Part shown: piece by piece, positions 54,216-63,144 of the stretch | Numbering within the stretch: the first letter of the stretch is position 1 | Layout of the letters: every line of letters starts with the position of its first letter | Source: Bradyrhizobium diazoefficiens | GTDB lineage: Bacteria > Pseudomonadota > Alphaproteobacteria > Rhizobiales > Xanthobacteraceae | Direction of reading: 5' to 3' | NCBI RefSeq assembly: GCF_016616885.1 | Contig: NZ_CP067102.1 | Coordinates: 1,392,501 to 1,456,500 of the forward strand | Length of the DNA stretch: 64,000 bases | Made by a program: the position numbers and the translations under genes | The notes under the pieces: model-generated | The model's input: only the letters and a program-made list of their open reading frames with translations | What the model was told of the DNA's origin: nothing | Databases searched by the model: none

Positions 54216-55176
54216 CTCGCTTAGGCGGCCGTCCCAAGTCGCCTAACGTCAGGTGTGTCGTGACGGACCGAAGGTGAGGTTGCTGTTCCAACACTTCGCG
54301 CGCGAGACCGAACGTGTCCGTAGAGGCGTAGAGATACCGCGCACTATGAATAGTTTGCTCGTGATTGAGGAAGAGGACCGTCTCTTCATCAATATCGATC
54401 GGGTTGCCAGACCTGAGGCCGTCTCTGTATCCGAACACTCGTTCCTTTTGATCCGCCTCGAGACCCGCTTGTTCAGCCAACTCGTAGCGCTTCACAAGTG
54501 TAGGACAGTGCAAAGCTATCATGATCTCGGGTGAGATCGGCAGGACGACAAGTATGCCGTGCGAAGTGAGTCCAAGCTCTCCATAGGGGAAGGGATTCAT
54601 CAGCACGACGGGATGATCAGAGATTATGAACTTACGGCCCCCATTCGCTCGGTAGAGGGCAGGATACAGGCGCAGAAGCGCGACCACCTGCTCGCTGCGA
54701 TCGAGGAATGTCCGTACTGCGCCAAGGCGCAGCGCGGCATCGGGTGGCTTCGCCATGGTCGGATCCTGATCCGGATCGTAGCCTAGCTGCCGTGTGATCT
54801 CCCGAAGGCGATCGGCGAGGTGCGCCGGTGTGGTCCGACTGAAATGCGTGCGGAGCATTTGGGTGGCGAACAAGTCGGCCAGAGCAAGCCGATCATCCTC
54901 GGATAGCCAGGCTACCGACTCGCGCGAGAGGATCTCCGCAATAAGACGGGGCGATCGGGTATCGACCTCCTGGAATAGATCTTCGAAGTTCCACTTGTTG
55001 GCGCCGAGACTGATGGTGTTGAAGTCGTTTTCTGAGCCAGCGTTGAGTATCGAGGTTCGGAAGGAGCGGCCCGTTTGCTTGTCTAACACGTAAAGAAAAT
55101 TGCGTTCCGGATCTGCAGAGAAATGCCGAAGCTGCGCCTGCGGCACGAAATGGTGTTTTTTAGAAGATCGGTTCAT
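54070..55176 (-). CDS. DUF4238 family protein
   Basis: 368 aa from the ATG at 55176. It begins MNRSSKKHHFVPQAQLRHFS, the DUF4238 hallmark (HHFVP-x3-L-x2-F). Other family features are FEDLFQEVDTRSPRLIAEIL and FIISDHPVVLMNPFPYGELG. The last ~50 residues (after TLGDLG) are Arg-rich and out of character, so the natural C-terminus was probably lost. DUF4238 genes are frequent in defence islands and their activity is unknown. The gene starts 39 bp after the CoiA-like gene and is the third gene of that operon. Confidence 0.8.
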   Translation of the reverse strand: MNRSSKKHHFVPQAQLRHFSADPERNFLYVLDKQTGRSFRTSILNAGSENDFNTISLGANKWNFEDLFQEVDTRSPRLIAEILSRESVAWLSEDDRLALADLFATQMLRTHFSRTTPAHLADRLREITRQLGYDPDQDPTMAKPPDAALRLGAVRTFLDRSEQVVALLRLYPALYRANGGRKFIISDHPVVLMNPFPYGELGLTSHGILVVLPISPEIMIALHCPTLVKRYELAEQAGLEADQKERVFGYRDGLRSGNPIDIDEETVLFLNHEQTIHSARYLYASTDTFGLAREVLEQQPHLRSVTTHLTLGDLGRPPKRDSGMPPGTHLVVHGPRRSRGARNRRNRFFWRRDHRSDRPDRIVSPNGI

Positions 55177-55215
55177 TGCTTTGACGCGGTGTATGGACAC
55201 TGAACATCCGAGCGC

Positions 55216-57081
55216 CTATCGACGCGAACGTTTCGTAGGTAGTAGTTCACCACATCGCTGTAGGGTAGCATCGTCAATCGTGAATTCCTCTGGCGATTTA
55301 CCACCCAGTTCGCGCCTCCTGCCTCGCATCCATAAGGTTGCCCGCTCGTCGTCGTAATACCGGGATTGTGCGAGCACGGCGAGCTCGGCGACGGCCTTTG
55401 CCTTCCGCTCGCTCGCTCGATGCTGAACCTCAATCTCACGAGCTCGGGAATGAAGAGCGCTGACTGCGTCCTCGTGACCGGCTTCGCTATCTGAAGCTGC
55501 CTCGATGGGAGAGCGTCCCCCAGTGCTAGAGTTTATCGCCACGAGCCAGATTTCCGCGTCCCCACCGATCTGTCGAAGCGCGCGATTCCGCAGATCGGCG
55601 ACACGCGAAGCTCTATCTGCCTCGATTTTCGCTTGGTTGGCGCGTTGACGTTCGGCTTCCTCTGCGCGTTGGCGTTCGAGGGCGCGCGCCAGCGCGCCTT
55701 GGTAGGGAAGTCCAATCAGGTCTAAGCGTTCTCGCGGCGAGAATCGAATTTGGGTCGCGATGTTATCCAGGTCGTTTGTGAACGATCGCCACCTCGTTTC
55801 ATCGAAGCCGACCGCATCCTGAGGTGAATGGCCGCGTTTCACGAGTGTTGAACAGGACCATTGTTCAAATACGAAAGCGGCGGCCTCGTCTGCCGGTAGA
55901 TCGGCAATCAGTTCCTCAACTAATTGACGAAGCTGGCGCGTGCGCTTCACCGGGCGCGCCCGGAGCTCGCGAGCCTTATCGATCCGCGCCTTTAGCGTAT
56001 GTGACGATCGCCAAATCTCGGTCGGATCCGAATGAACGAAGCCAAGGCGCTCGAGATGCGCTAGATATGCTTTGACGGCTTCGAACGGGGGATTGAACGG
56101 AGTTCCAGACGCTCGCACCCCAGATGCGATTTCGTCCGAAATGTCAGCAAACGACGGGTCGAGCCATCGTCTGCTTCGGAGTGCCGCAAGCGCATTCCGG
56201 GTTCGGAAGGGCGGCTTGGTTGGAGCAAGTAGTGCTTCCAGAATGGCCGCTTGCCATTCCGCAACGGCCACGGTGAAGCAACCAGCTCCATCAACAGGCA
56301 GGTTGATGAGATCGGCGAGACCGTTTTCCCGGGCCGCCGATTCGCAGGCCCCGCTTCCGGGGACGCTTGACGGTAAACGATGGCGATAGGAGCTGCGATA
56401 ATGCTCGATTTGCGTCCGCTTCTCCTCTGCTCGCAGCAGTGCTCGCTCTTCGAGGCGGGCGCGCGCTTCACGTTCCCGCGGATTGTGCAGCCACATTCGC
56501 GGCGCGTGATATAGTATCTCGTCTGCGATCTCGCTGAGCTTGTGGTTGCGGTATTGCGAGAGGTCGATCTCGATTGCGCCTATATCCATCGCTTGGATCC
56601 GAGCGATTTTTTCTGGGTCGCACGGATGAGTGACTTTGAATTCTACAATGAGGCGGCGATCGCGTAAGAGCAGCACGACGTCGGGAACGATCTGCCCATC
56701 TTTGGTTTCCAGAATCGCTCGATCGAAAGCGCGCTTCGCGGCCCGGACAACAACTTCGCGATCCTTCTGCTCTTCCACGACCTGCGCTGGCAACGTAATT
56801 TCCAAGCGCTCATCCAAAATGCGTTTCGCAAACTTATGCAGGGCCGTCTCGCCAGCGGATTCGCATGACCGGCCATCCTGCTGAGCGTGGTGCGCAAAAT
56901 GGTGGGCCTGCACATCTCCCTTTTTCGCAACCAGTCGCCTTTCGCAGCCGGGACAGACGCAGTTGCAGGCGAGGCCGGAGGGCACCTCGCCTATGTGCAG
57001 GAGTCGGCCCTCGGCAGACTCGGCGACGAAAGCGCCGCCTTGCTCCGTACAGGCAAACAGTTCTCCCAGGCGTATAGACAT
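55216..57081 (-). CDS. CoiA-like protein with zinc finger and PD-(D/E)xK-type nuclease motif
   Basis: 621 aa. The N-terminal CoiA-like zinc module is NCVCPGCERRLVAKKGDVQA and HHFAHHAQQDG (Cys43, Cys46, and His residues at 60-65). A nuclease-like core follows: GQIVPDVVLLLRDRR then LIVEFKVTHPCD, with Asp134 and Glu147/Lys149. The rest is long, charged and coiled-coil-like (GALARALERQRAEEAERQRA), with a helical domain between. CoiA-type proteins were first linked to competence, and related nuclease modules occur in conflict systems. It lies 40 bp after the SIR2 gene. DNA is the likely substrate, by inference. Confidence 0.82.
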   Translation of the reverse strand: MSIRLGELFACTEQGGAFVAESAEGRLLHIGEVPSGLACNCVCPGCERRLVAKKGDVQAHHFAHHAQQDGRSCESAGETALHKFAKRILDERLEITLPAQVVEEQKDREVVVRAAKRAFDRAILETKDGQIVPDVVLLLRDRRLIVEFKVTHPCDPEKIARIQAMDIGAIEIDLSQYRNHKLSEIADEILYHAPRMWLHNPREREARARLEERALLRAEEKRTQIEHYRSSYRHRLPSSVPGSGACESAARENGLADLINLPVDGAGCFTVAVAEWQAAILEALLAPTKPPFRTRNALAALRSRRWLDPSFADISDEIASGVRASGTPFNPPFEAVKAYLAHLERLGFVHSDPTEIWRSSHTLKARIDKARELRARPVKRTRQLRQLVEELIADLPADEAAAFVFEQWSCSTLVKRGHSPQDAVGFDETRWRSFTNDLDNIATQIRFSPRERLDLIGLPYQGALARALERQRAEEAERQRANQAKIEADRASRVADLRNRALRQIGGDAEIWLVAINSSTGGRSPIEAASDSEAGHEDAVSALHSRAREIEVQHRASERKAKAVAELAVLAQSRYYDDERATLWMRGRRRELGGKSPEEFTIDDATLQRCGELLPTKRSRR

Positions 57082-57121
57082 CGTCCAGCTTGCTCCCTGG
57101 CCGGTATCGCTAGGTGGAGTG

Positions 57122-58912
57122 TCAGTGCCACTCCATCCATCTTGCTACCCGTGACAGGTTTTCCAGAAATAGATCGAGGTATCCTTCACTGCCTAATGCG
57201 AACCCTGCTTTAAGTAGTTGTTGCCTGGTAGGAGTTGATTTCAGCTCGTGTTCTATTGAGCGTCGCCCCTCGCTTCGCCAGCCGATGCGACCGACCGACA
57301 TCCTAGCCTTCCTGTCGCCGTTCTCCAGTTGATCCTTCAGTTCGCTTTCGCTGTTCTCTTCAAGGTGGACCAATGCCCCCAGCGCCTCGAAACGATCGAA
57401 CAGCAGAGCATTATCTGTGGGAACGCCTAAAAAAGCCGCGCCCCACTCGGAAGATACGTCGAATAGATGGTCGCTGAGCGGTGTCTTTCGACGGTTGTTG
57501 ACAGTCGTGAAACCCTCAACGTTGTTCCAGAGATTGTTATCGGAACCCCTCCAGTCCCACAGGAAGAGCGAATTCACGAGGCGTTTGGGGTCCCGTTCCT
57601 CTCTAGGCATCGAGAGGGAAAACAGGTCATGCAAAGTCTTCCATCGCTCTGCTCTCGAAAGAGCGAGACCATATGCCGTCATGAGCAGAACCGCCGGATA
57701 GGTTCGTAGGTCTAGCCAAATATTCAGGCCACTGCCTACCTTGTTCGCCCTGACAACCACACCGCGGATCGTATCGGCAATGATTGAAAATTCGGCGTCG
57801 TTTCCCCATCGCCCGAGGACACCAAAGGCTTTGGCGAGCGGCTCGGCCGCAGCCTCATAGAGTTTAAGACGCCGGCGGAATTCGTCAACGGACCACGCGC
57901 CCTGCGGAGAGAGATCCTTCGCGTCTAGGCGGTCGAAAAGCTTGGTGACTTCCTGCGTGATAACTTCATCGAGTCGAATGCGGAATTCTGGCCGCGCAAC
58001 GTATCGTTTAATGGAGCCGACGAGTAGACCAATTGTCAGCGGGCTCTGTTTTCGAGTCTCCGCGAGTGTTTGCAGGCGCTCGGCCAACGTCAGAAAGAAG
58101 CTATCGGCGTCGGTAATCGGAACCGTCACAGCCTTACGCTGACTAATGATGGGTTCCGCGCCGTTCCCAACTTTCCCTCGTATGCTCCAGAAAGTAGGGT
58201 AACGCCTGTTAGGCGCGCGCAACAATGCCGCCCGCAACGCGTCATCCCATTCGCCTGACCAGCCGCAAACGATAAGACCGTGCTCGTCGAAAATGCGATC
58301 GAGGAGCGCATCATATTGCGGCGGATAAGCGCCTAACTCTTCGTCGGTGTTCAGGATGCGTGCATCCTTATAGTCACCATGAAGCTTCAGCACGTAGCAC
58401 GGGCTATGCGTGAGCGGCTCGGCTCCTGACAAAGTGTCAACGGAGGTGACGACAGTTGGCTCTACGCCAACTTCGCGCAGGGCGTTTTCTAGCAACCGAT
58501 CGAAATTGGTTGTTACTATCACCCGAACATACCCGTCGCGAACTAGGCCGGCGATGGCATGGTGCGCTGTAGTTGGAAGTTTCTTTCCCTCTGCGCGATC
58601 GTCTTCGTCAGGCTCTATGTACGAATGTAAGATGGATCGCCGTTCGGCAGGTGAGGCCGCTAGTTCTGCAAGAATCGCTGAATAGTCGGCTTCCGCAGAA
58701 TACTTTTTGCGGTACCACGTCGCCCAATCGGACTGGTTCTCTACGCCTTGCGCGAGCGCAACCCGACGAACCAAATCCAAAGTGATCTCCCAGCCAGTTG
58801 GAATCCCGGCCGTACGAGAGAGACCAGAGCCGAGAAGCAAGGCATAGACGCCTTTGTTCTCGAACATTGAGAATGCGAGTTGAGTAGTCGGGTCGCTCGA
58901 TAAAATGCTCAT
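57122..58912 (-). CDS. SIR2-domain protein (probable NADase effector)
   Basis: 596 aa from the ATG at 58912. The SIR2 NAD-binding fold shows YALLLGSGLSRTAGIPTG (28-40), RVIVTTNFDRLLENAL (134-138), YVLKLHGDYKDARI (catalytic-type His178) and LIVCGWSGEWDDALRAAL. The C-terminal ~350 residues are helical and unassigned and could be a sensor module. SIR2 domains in bacterial defence usually deplete NAD+ on infection. An upstream in-frame extension to 59392 looks like a separate broken gene. First gene of an operon with the CoiA-like and DUF4238 genes. Confidence 0.88.
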   Translation of the reverse strand: MSILSSDPTTQLAFSMFENKGVYALLLGSGLSRTAGIPTGWEITLDLVRRVALAQGVENQSDWATWYRKKYSAEADYSAILAELAASPAERRSILHSYIEPDEDDRAEGKKLPTTAHHAIAGLVRDGYVRVIVTTNFDRLLENALREVGVEPTVVTSVDTLSGAEPLTHSPCYVLKLHGDYKDARILNTDEELGAYPPQYDALLDRIFDEHGLIVCGWSGEWDDALRAALLRAPNRRYPTFWSIRGKVGNGAEPIISQRKAVTVPITDADSFFLTLAERLQTLAETRKQSPLTIGLLVGSIKRYVARPEFRIRLDEVITQEVTKLFDRLDAKDLSPQGAWSVDEFRRRLKLYEAAAEPLAKAFGVLGRWGNDAEFSIIADTIRGVVVRANKVGSGLNIWLDLRTYPAVLLMTAYGLALSRAERWKTLHDLFSLSMPREERDPKRLVNSLFLWDWRGSDNNLWNNVEGFTTVNNRRKTPLSDHLFDVSSEWGAAFLGVPTDNALLFDRFEALGALVHLEENSESELKDQLENGDRKARMSVGRIGWRSEGRRSIEHELKSTPTRQQLLKAGFALGSEGYLDLFLENLSRVARWMEWH

Positions 58913-59392
58913 ATAGCAGGCGCGCGAATCAGTAGGAGAGAGGCATGCCAGCATAGCAAGATTGAGGAGCAGTCGGCTGCCGCTGGCGCCTCCCTGGTTG
59001 TGCCGCGCAATCACATTTGCCCTTTTCAGCGATAGGTGGGCGTCGATGACGACGCACCGACCGGCCGCTGCAGGATTCGAATCGAGCCGGATCGGTTGCG
59101 CGTCAAACCACCGAGCGCCAGATCTCGCGGATCGGATGATCCCGTAGGCGCCATTAACAGCCTGGTCGATGGTGGGAGACGGGTCGATCGGACCTCCGTC
59201 GGCCCACATCCTCTCGTTCCACGACTCGCATAAGAGGCGGTCGGCTTGGCGGATCAAGGCCTCGCCCTTCGCGCGGGCGTCGCCAGCCTGCGTTGCGAGG
59301 ATCGTCGTCATCGCGCGTGCTTTGCCGAGCTCCTTGTTCAGTGCCTTGCGGTCGCCTCCGGAAAGCGGGGTTGGATGGTATTTCGGCGGCAT
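58913..59392 (-). pseudogene. Rhizobial hypothetical gene, 5' fragment upstream of SIR2
   Basis: The frame begins MPPKYHPTPLSGGDRKALNK and ELGKARAMTTILATQAGDAR, then continues to PIDPSPTIDQAVNGAYG, a real-looking start. After that the sequence loses coding character (GIIRSARSGARWFDAQPIRL). It is in frame with the SIR2 gene by chance or by fusion. A longer SIR2 protein starting here cannot be excluded. Confidence 0.45.
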
Positions 59393-59433
59393 CCGAATTC
59401 GTCACGTGACATTGGCCGGCGGCGCGCCGGCGA

Positions 59434-59816
59434 CTACTCGAACAAGGGCCAGCAGCCATCCTCTTCGTAGCGGCCGGTCCTCTGCTGGCACGTATTGTCG
59501 AGCAGACGTTGACCGACCTCCTTCCAGATGGCTTGAGGACCGTACAGCCTGACTGCATCGGCTTTCTGGATCTCGACGATCCTATTGCAGCGGCTGGAGG
59601 AGACCCGCAGCACGTGACGGCCGATGTCGGAAACTTGCGCGTTTGGATGGGTTTCCCGGGTACAGCGTTGTCGGAGCGCGCATCTTCGAGCAGTGCCTCC
59701 CAATAAAGGGGCGGTAGATCGTCTGCCGGACCCACGGCTGGCGTCTGCGGGGCCTTTTTGCCGGCGACGGGGCGCTGGCGAGCTTTTGGATCTGTTTCAT
59801 GGTCGGGAAACGCCAA
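59434..59816 (-). pseudogene. Small rhizobial hypothetical gene, frameshifted
   Basis: From 59816 one frame reads MAFPDHETDPKARQRPVAGK, KAPQTPAVGPADDLPPLYWE and ALLEDARSDNAVPGKP. The continuation in another frame reads VSDIGRHVLRVSSSRCNRIV, EIQKADAVRLYGPQAIWKEV, GQRLLDNTCQQRTGRYEEDG and CWPLFE. The two halves join as one protein with a frameshift near 59640. The cysteines suggest a zinc-binding fold. It lies next to the 59392 fragment, so both seem to belong to the same lost locus. Confidence 0.55.
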
Positions 59817-59929
59817 CTTGCGGGACGATCGGTCATTATGTTATTGGAACATAACAAGAACAAAAATGGCGAGTCTGTCTCAGTGAAAAAATGCTTGTGC
59901 TCGCTCGGTCGTCCTGTCGTTCGTCTTTC

Positions 59930-61263
59930 ATGATGAGCGAGACTGGCCCGAGCACGGAAATGCTTACCGCGATGACGGACCTGTGGCGGCTACGACCGCC
60001 GGGGCCCGACAATATTCTCGCGCATCCCGCCTTCGTGCGGCTGCGTGAGATCTGTCGCGACAGCTATCCGCACGTCGGCAAGAAGGGCCGAACTTCGCTC
60101 TCTCGACAGCATTGCGAGCTCTGGGTCTCCCATGTCACCTGCAGAAGGAAACGGCCCACCTTGTCTTGCCCGTGGAGGAAGCGGCGAAGGGATTGGACGC
60201 GGCGCTGCGCGCCACCCACGCTAAGCGCATTCACCTTGCACCGCTCGATCTCGCCGCCGACCTGCCGCCGCTCGCATTCGGTCCGGCCAAAGTATGCCGA
60301 TTGAGCGCGGACGAGCTGCGCGGGATGATCGATGCGCCCCGGCTGAGGCGGCTTTATCCGCGTCAGGAGTTCGATGCCGAGCGATTTTCCGAATTCCATT
60401 GGCTCATCGTCGAGGAGGTCGTAGTTCTCGAACAGGAGCCGGAGGAGCGCGCGGTCCCGGTCCTGCTCATGGACCTCAGCCAGGACCTCGGGCGGATCGA
60501 ACCACATAAAGGGCGCTTTCCGACTGCTCTGGAAGAAGCGTTGTTCTTCCTCCTGCTGGCTCCTTGGGAGAACTGGTCGACGATGCCCGAGGTCGATTGG
60601 CGCGGCTTTCGCGTGCCATGGGTTTACACGGTCGACAGCGATATCTTCGTTCGTCCCAATTCGCCGCCGTCGGCCGACACGCTGAGTTGGGAGGAGCGAG
60701 TCTATGACGATGGCTTTGGCGGGACCTACGAGGAAGAGCGCCCGGTCGAGCTGCAGTTGGATGAGGTGGCCAAGACCGAGCTGACTGTGTGGGATCGGAG
60801 CCGGTGGGCGACGGTTGAGCAGGCGAAGGGATCGGTATTGTTCGAGACGCCGATCGTCCACTTCCTCGTTCACGCGTTACTGGCCGAGGGCGTGGACGAA
60901 CTCCTCGCGCACATCACGACGATCGAGGCGGCGCTCGGCTTACGCGCGGATTATCAGAAGAACTTTCGTGTCGCACCTGACCGTCACAAAGGGATGCGTG
61001 CCACAAATAGAATGCGGGGACGCGTAGCCGGCCTGCTGGGCGATCGACGCTTCGCCGACCAGTATGAGCAACTCTTCGACGTGCGAAGCGCATTCCTTCA
61101 CGGGCGCGCCATGACGGTGATTTCGACGAAAGAGCGGGTGATGGCGCGATCATTGGCCCGCCAGGTCGTGGAGGCGCTGATCCTTGCGACGTGTGCGGGG
61201 CCGATCGGCTCGCGGGAGGACTTTCTAGACGGCTTGCTCGATAAGGGCGCTCCTTTAATCTAG
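59930..61263 (+). pseudogene. ApeA-like HEPN-domain protein gene with a 5' frameshift
   Basis: The N-terminal part (from 59930) reads MMSETGPSTEMLTAMTDLWR, then LRPPGPDNILAHPAFVRLRE and ICRDSYPHVGKK. The pattern then moves to the frame that continues FALSTALRALGLPCHLQKET (60112 onward) to the stop at 61263. The C-terminal part has the HEPN motif in YEQLFDVRSAFLHGRAM (R-x4-H), typical of ApeA-like HEPN proteins. The body has a Trp-rich segment (LLAPWENWSTMPEVDWRGFR). A one-base indel near 60085-60110 separates the two. If that is a sequencing error, the gene encodes about 445 aa; otherwise only a TTG-started 383-aa form could be made. Confidence 0.7.
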
Positions 61264-61304
61264 CCGAACGAGTGTCTTCTCCCGGTAATCCGCTGGGTTG
61301 AAAA

Positions 61305-61334
61305 CTGTCAGAAAACTGCTTACATTTCTAACAG
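61305..61334. promoter_or_regulatory. Inverted-repeat operator of the AbiE operon
   Basis: CTGTCAGAAA at 61305-61314 and TTTCTAACAG at 61325-61334 form an inverted repeat matching 9 of 10 positions with a 10-bp spacer. It lies directly before the ribosome-binding site (AGGAG at 61333-61337). AbiEi antitoxins are known to bind inverted repeats in their own promoter and repress it. Confidence 0.7.
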
Positions 61335-61345
61335 GAGAACGGTCA

Positions 61346-61939
61346 TTGGTGCGGTTAACGGAACAGATTCTCGCGTACGCCGCAGGGTTGCCGGAAGGCA
61401 CGCCCGTGGCAGCTAAGAGCTTGCTCCATCTCGGTAATCGCGCCGCGGTGGATCAAGCTTTGTCGCGTCTGACCGAGCGAGGCCAACTGATCCGGGTCGG
61501 TCGCGGCGTTTATCTGCGTCCCGTTGCAAGCCGGTTTGGGACGAGGGCTCCTTCTGTCCAACAGACGGTCGAGGCGCTCGCCAATCAGCGCGGTGAAGTC
61601 ATTGTCCCGAGTGGGGCGGCGGCCGCCAACACCCTCGGCCTCACAACACAGGTGCCGGTTCGGTCGATCTACCTGACCTCCGGCCGGAGCCGAACGATGA
61701 ATCTCGGCAAGCAAGTCGTCGAACTTCGTCACGCACCGCGCTGGCAACTCGCCCTAGCTCATAAGCCGGCAGGCGAGGCAGTGCGAGCGCTGGCCTGGCT
61801 GGGGCCGGAGAATGCGGAATCCGCCCTGAAGACGTTGAAGCGGAAGCTCCCGCCGGCCGCCTTCAGCGAATTGGTGGCGGCGGCGCCGCAGCTCCCGACC
61901 TGGCTCGCGCGCAGCGTGGGAAAGGCGGCGCATGGCTGA
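61346..61939 (+). CDS. abiEi: AbiEi-type antitoxin / transcriptional repressor (DUF6088-like)
   Basis: 197 aa. The TTG at 61346 is preferred: AGGAG lies 8 bp upstream, and the 5' extension to 61298 would place the operator inside the gene. The N-terminal winged helix reads LTEQILAYAAGLPEGTPVAA, DQALSRLTERGQLIRVGRGV with YLRPV, and the C-terminal domain is RSIYLTSGRSRTMNLGKQVV. It is the usual partner of AbiEii. Coupled to the toxin gene by an 8-bp overlap. It represses the operon and blocks toxin action. Confidence 0.9.
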   Translation: MVRLTEQILAYAAGLPEGTPVAAKSLLHLGNRAAVDQALSRLTERGQLIRVGRGVYLRPVASRFGTRAPSVQQTVEALANQRGEVIVPSGAAAANTLGLTTQVPVRSIYLTSGRSRTMNLGKQVVELRHAPRWQLALAHKPAGEAVRALAWLGPENAESALKTLKRKLPPAAFSELVAAAPQLPTWLARSVGKAAHG

Positions 61940-63020
61940 CACTTTTCTCCACCTTCCGGTTACTGATCGCCGTGATGCGCTGAGCGTCGCGGCCGACCAG
62001 TCGGGTCGACCGGCGCATCTCCTCGAAAAGGATGTGTGGGTAGTGTGGGCCCTCGCCGCGCTCTACGGATCGGCGCTCGGCGAGCATCTGGTGTTCAAGG
62101 GGGGCACTTCACTATCGAAGGCCTATGGCGTCATCCGACGGTTTTCCGATGACGTCGACCTGACCTACGACATTCGGGCGATTGCACCGGATCTGGTGGG
62201 CGATAACGGTGAGGCATTGCCCAAGACGCGTAGCGAAGAGAAGCGCTGGTCGAGCGAGGTCCGCAAGCGCCTGCCGGAGTGGGTAGCCGGGACAGCGCAG
62301 CCGGTCATTGCGGACGCGTTGGCTGCGGAGGCGTTGGCCGCCACGATCCGTCTCGAGGGCGAGAAGTTGTTCATCGACTATGAGGCGATTGCGACGGGCT
62401 CCGACTACGTGGCGCCGAGCGTGATGCTTGGGTTCGGCGCACGATCGACGGGTGAGCCGGCAAGTCTGCGGGACATCACCTGCGACGCATCGGGCTTGGT
62501 TGAAGGCGTGGTCTTCCCAACGGCCCGGCCCCGCGCGATGCGTGCCGAGCGAACCTTCTGGGAAAAGGCCACGGCGATCCACGTCTTCTGTCTGCAGGAG
62601 CGGCTTCGTGGCGATCGTTTCGCACGACATTGGCACGATGTCGTGCGGCTGGATGAAGCCGGCCTTGCGAAAATAGCTTTCGCTGATCGCGACCTGGCGA
62701 ACGCCGTGGCGCGCCAAAAAACCATGTTTTTCGCCGAGAAGGCGTCCGATCGAACATCCATCGATTACGCAGCGGCGGTGGACGGCGGCCTGCGGCTTGT
62801 GCCCGCTGGGGATGGCCTGAAGGCGCTGGAAGGAGATTACGCATGGTCGAAGATGGACTATTCTTGGGGATGCCGAATCTTTCGCGGCGCTCATGCAGCG
62901 TTGCGCGGACATTGCCGCTCGAGCAAACAGCGTATCCAAGGAATTCGATCAGGCGTCGCCAAAATAAAAAAGGCCCGGGGGGGTGATGATAAAACGTCTA
63001 ACACGAGTAGCGCGGCTTGA
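61932..63020 (+). CDS. abiEii: AbiEii nucleotidyltransferase toxin, C-terminal frameshifts
   Basis: 362 aa as read. The NTase motifs are EHLVFKGGTSLSKAYGVIRR (57-63) and FSDDVDLTYD (72-77), with later RAERTFWEKATAIH and FARHWHDVVRL. AbiEii-type toxins transfer nucleotides to tRNA or RNA and cause abortive infection or stasis. After LEGDYA (near 62840) the family-like sequence continues in a second frame (MVEDGLFLG) and then a third (DAESFAALMQRCADIAARAN) to a stop at 62965-62967. Two one-base losses would explain this. The catalytic core is intact, but the last ~50 residues of the annotated frame are wrong or altered. Confidence 0.85.
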   Translation: MADTFLHLPVTDRRDALSVAADQSGRPAHLLEKDVWVVWALAALYGSALGEHLVFKGGTSLSKAYGVIRRFSDDVDLTYDIRAIAPDLVGDNGEALPKTRSEEKRWSSEVRKRLPEWVAGTAQPVIADALAAEALAATIRLEGEKLFIDYEAIATGSDYVAPSVMLGFGARSTGEPASLRDITCDASGLVEGVVFPTARPRAMRAERTFWEKATAIHVFCLQERLRGDRFARHWHDVVRLDEAGLAKIAFADRDLANAVARQKTMFFAEKASDRTSIDYAAAVDGGLRLVPAGDGLKALEGDYAWSKMDYSWGCRIFRGAHAALRGHCRSSKQRIQGIRSGVAKIKKARGGDDKTSNTSSAA

Positions 63021-63144
63021 GATTGTCATAAAAGAGGAATGTGGACGGCAGGGCCTGCTCGCCGACTTTGTGCGGGTCATCGACGTTCTGCCTCATCAGA
63101 ACAGTCACTGTGAGCGAACGTATCGCCTGGCTGGTCTAGCATGA
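62986..63144 (+). CDS. Small protein (52 aa) coupled to the FAD gene
   Basis: From an ATG at 62986: MIKRLTRVARLEIVIKEECG, then RQGLLADFVRVIDVLPHQNS and HCERTYRLAGLA, stop at 63142-63144 overlapping the next ATG (ATGA). A G-rich stretch is upstream. It has one acidic patch and no membrane helix. No family is recognised. The translational coupling points to a stable partner of the FAD protein. Confidence 0.55.
   Translation: MIKRLTRVARLEIVIKEECGRQGLLADFVRVIDVLPHQNSHCERTYRLAGLA

Noticed and set aside
61298..61345. AbiEi starting at 61298
   Set aside because: This would put the operator repeat inside the coding region; AGGAG at 61333-61337 supports 61346.
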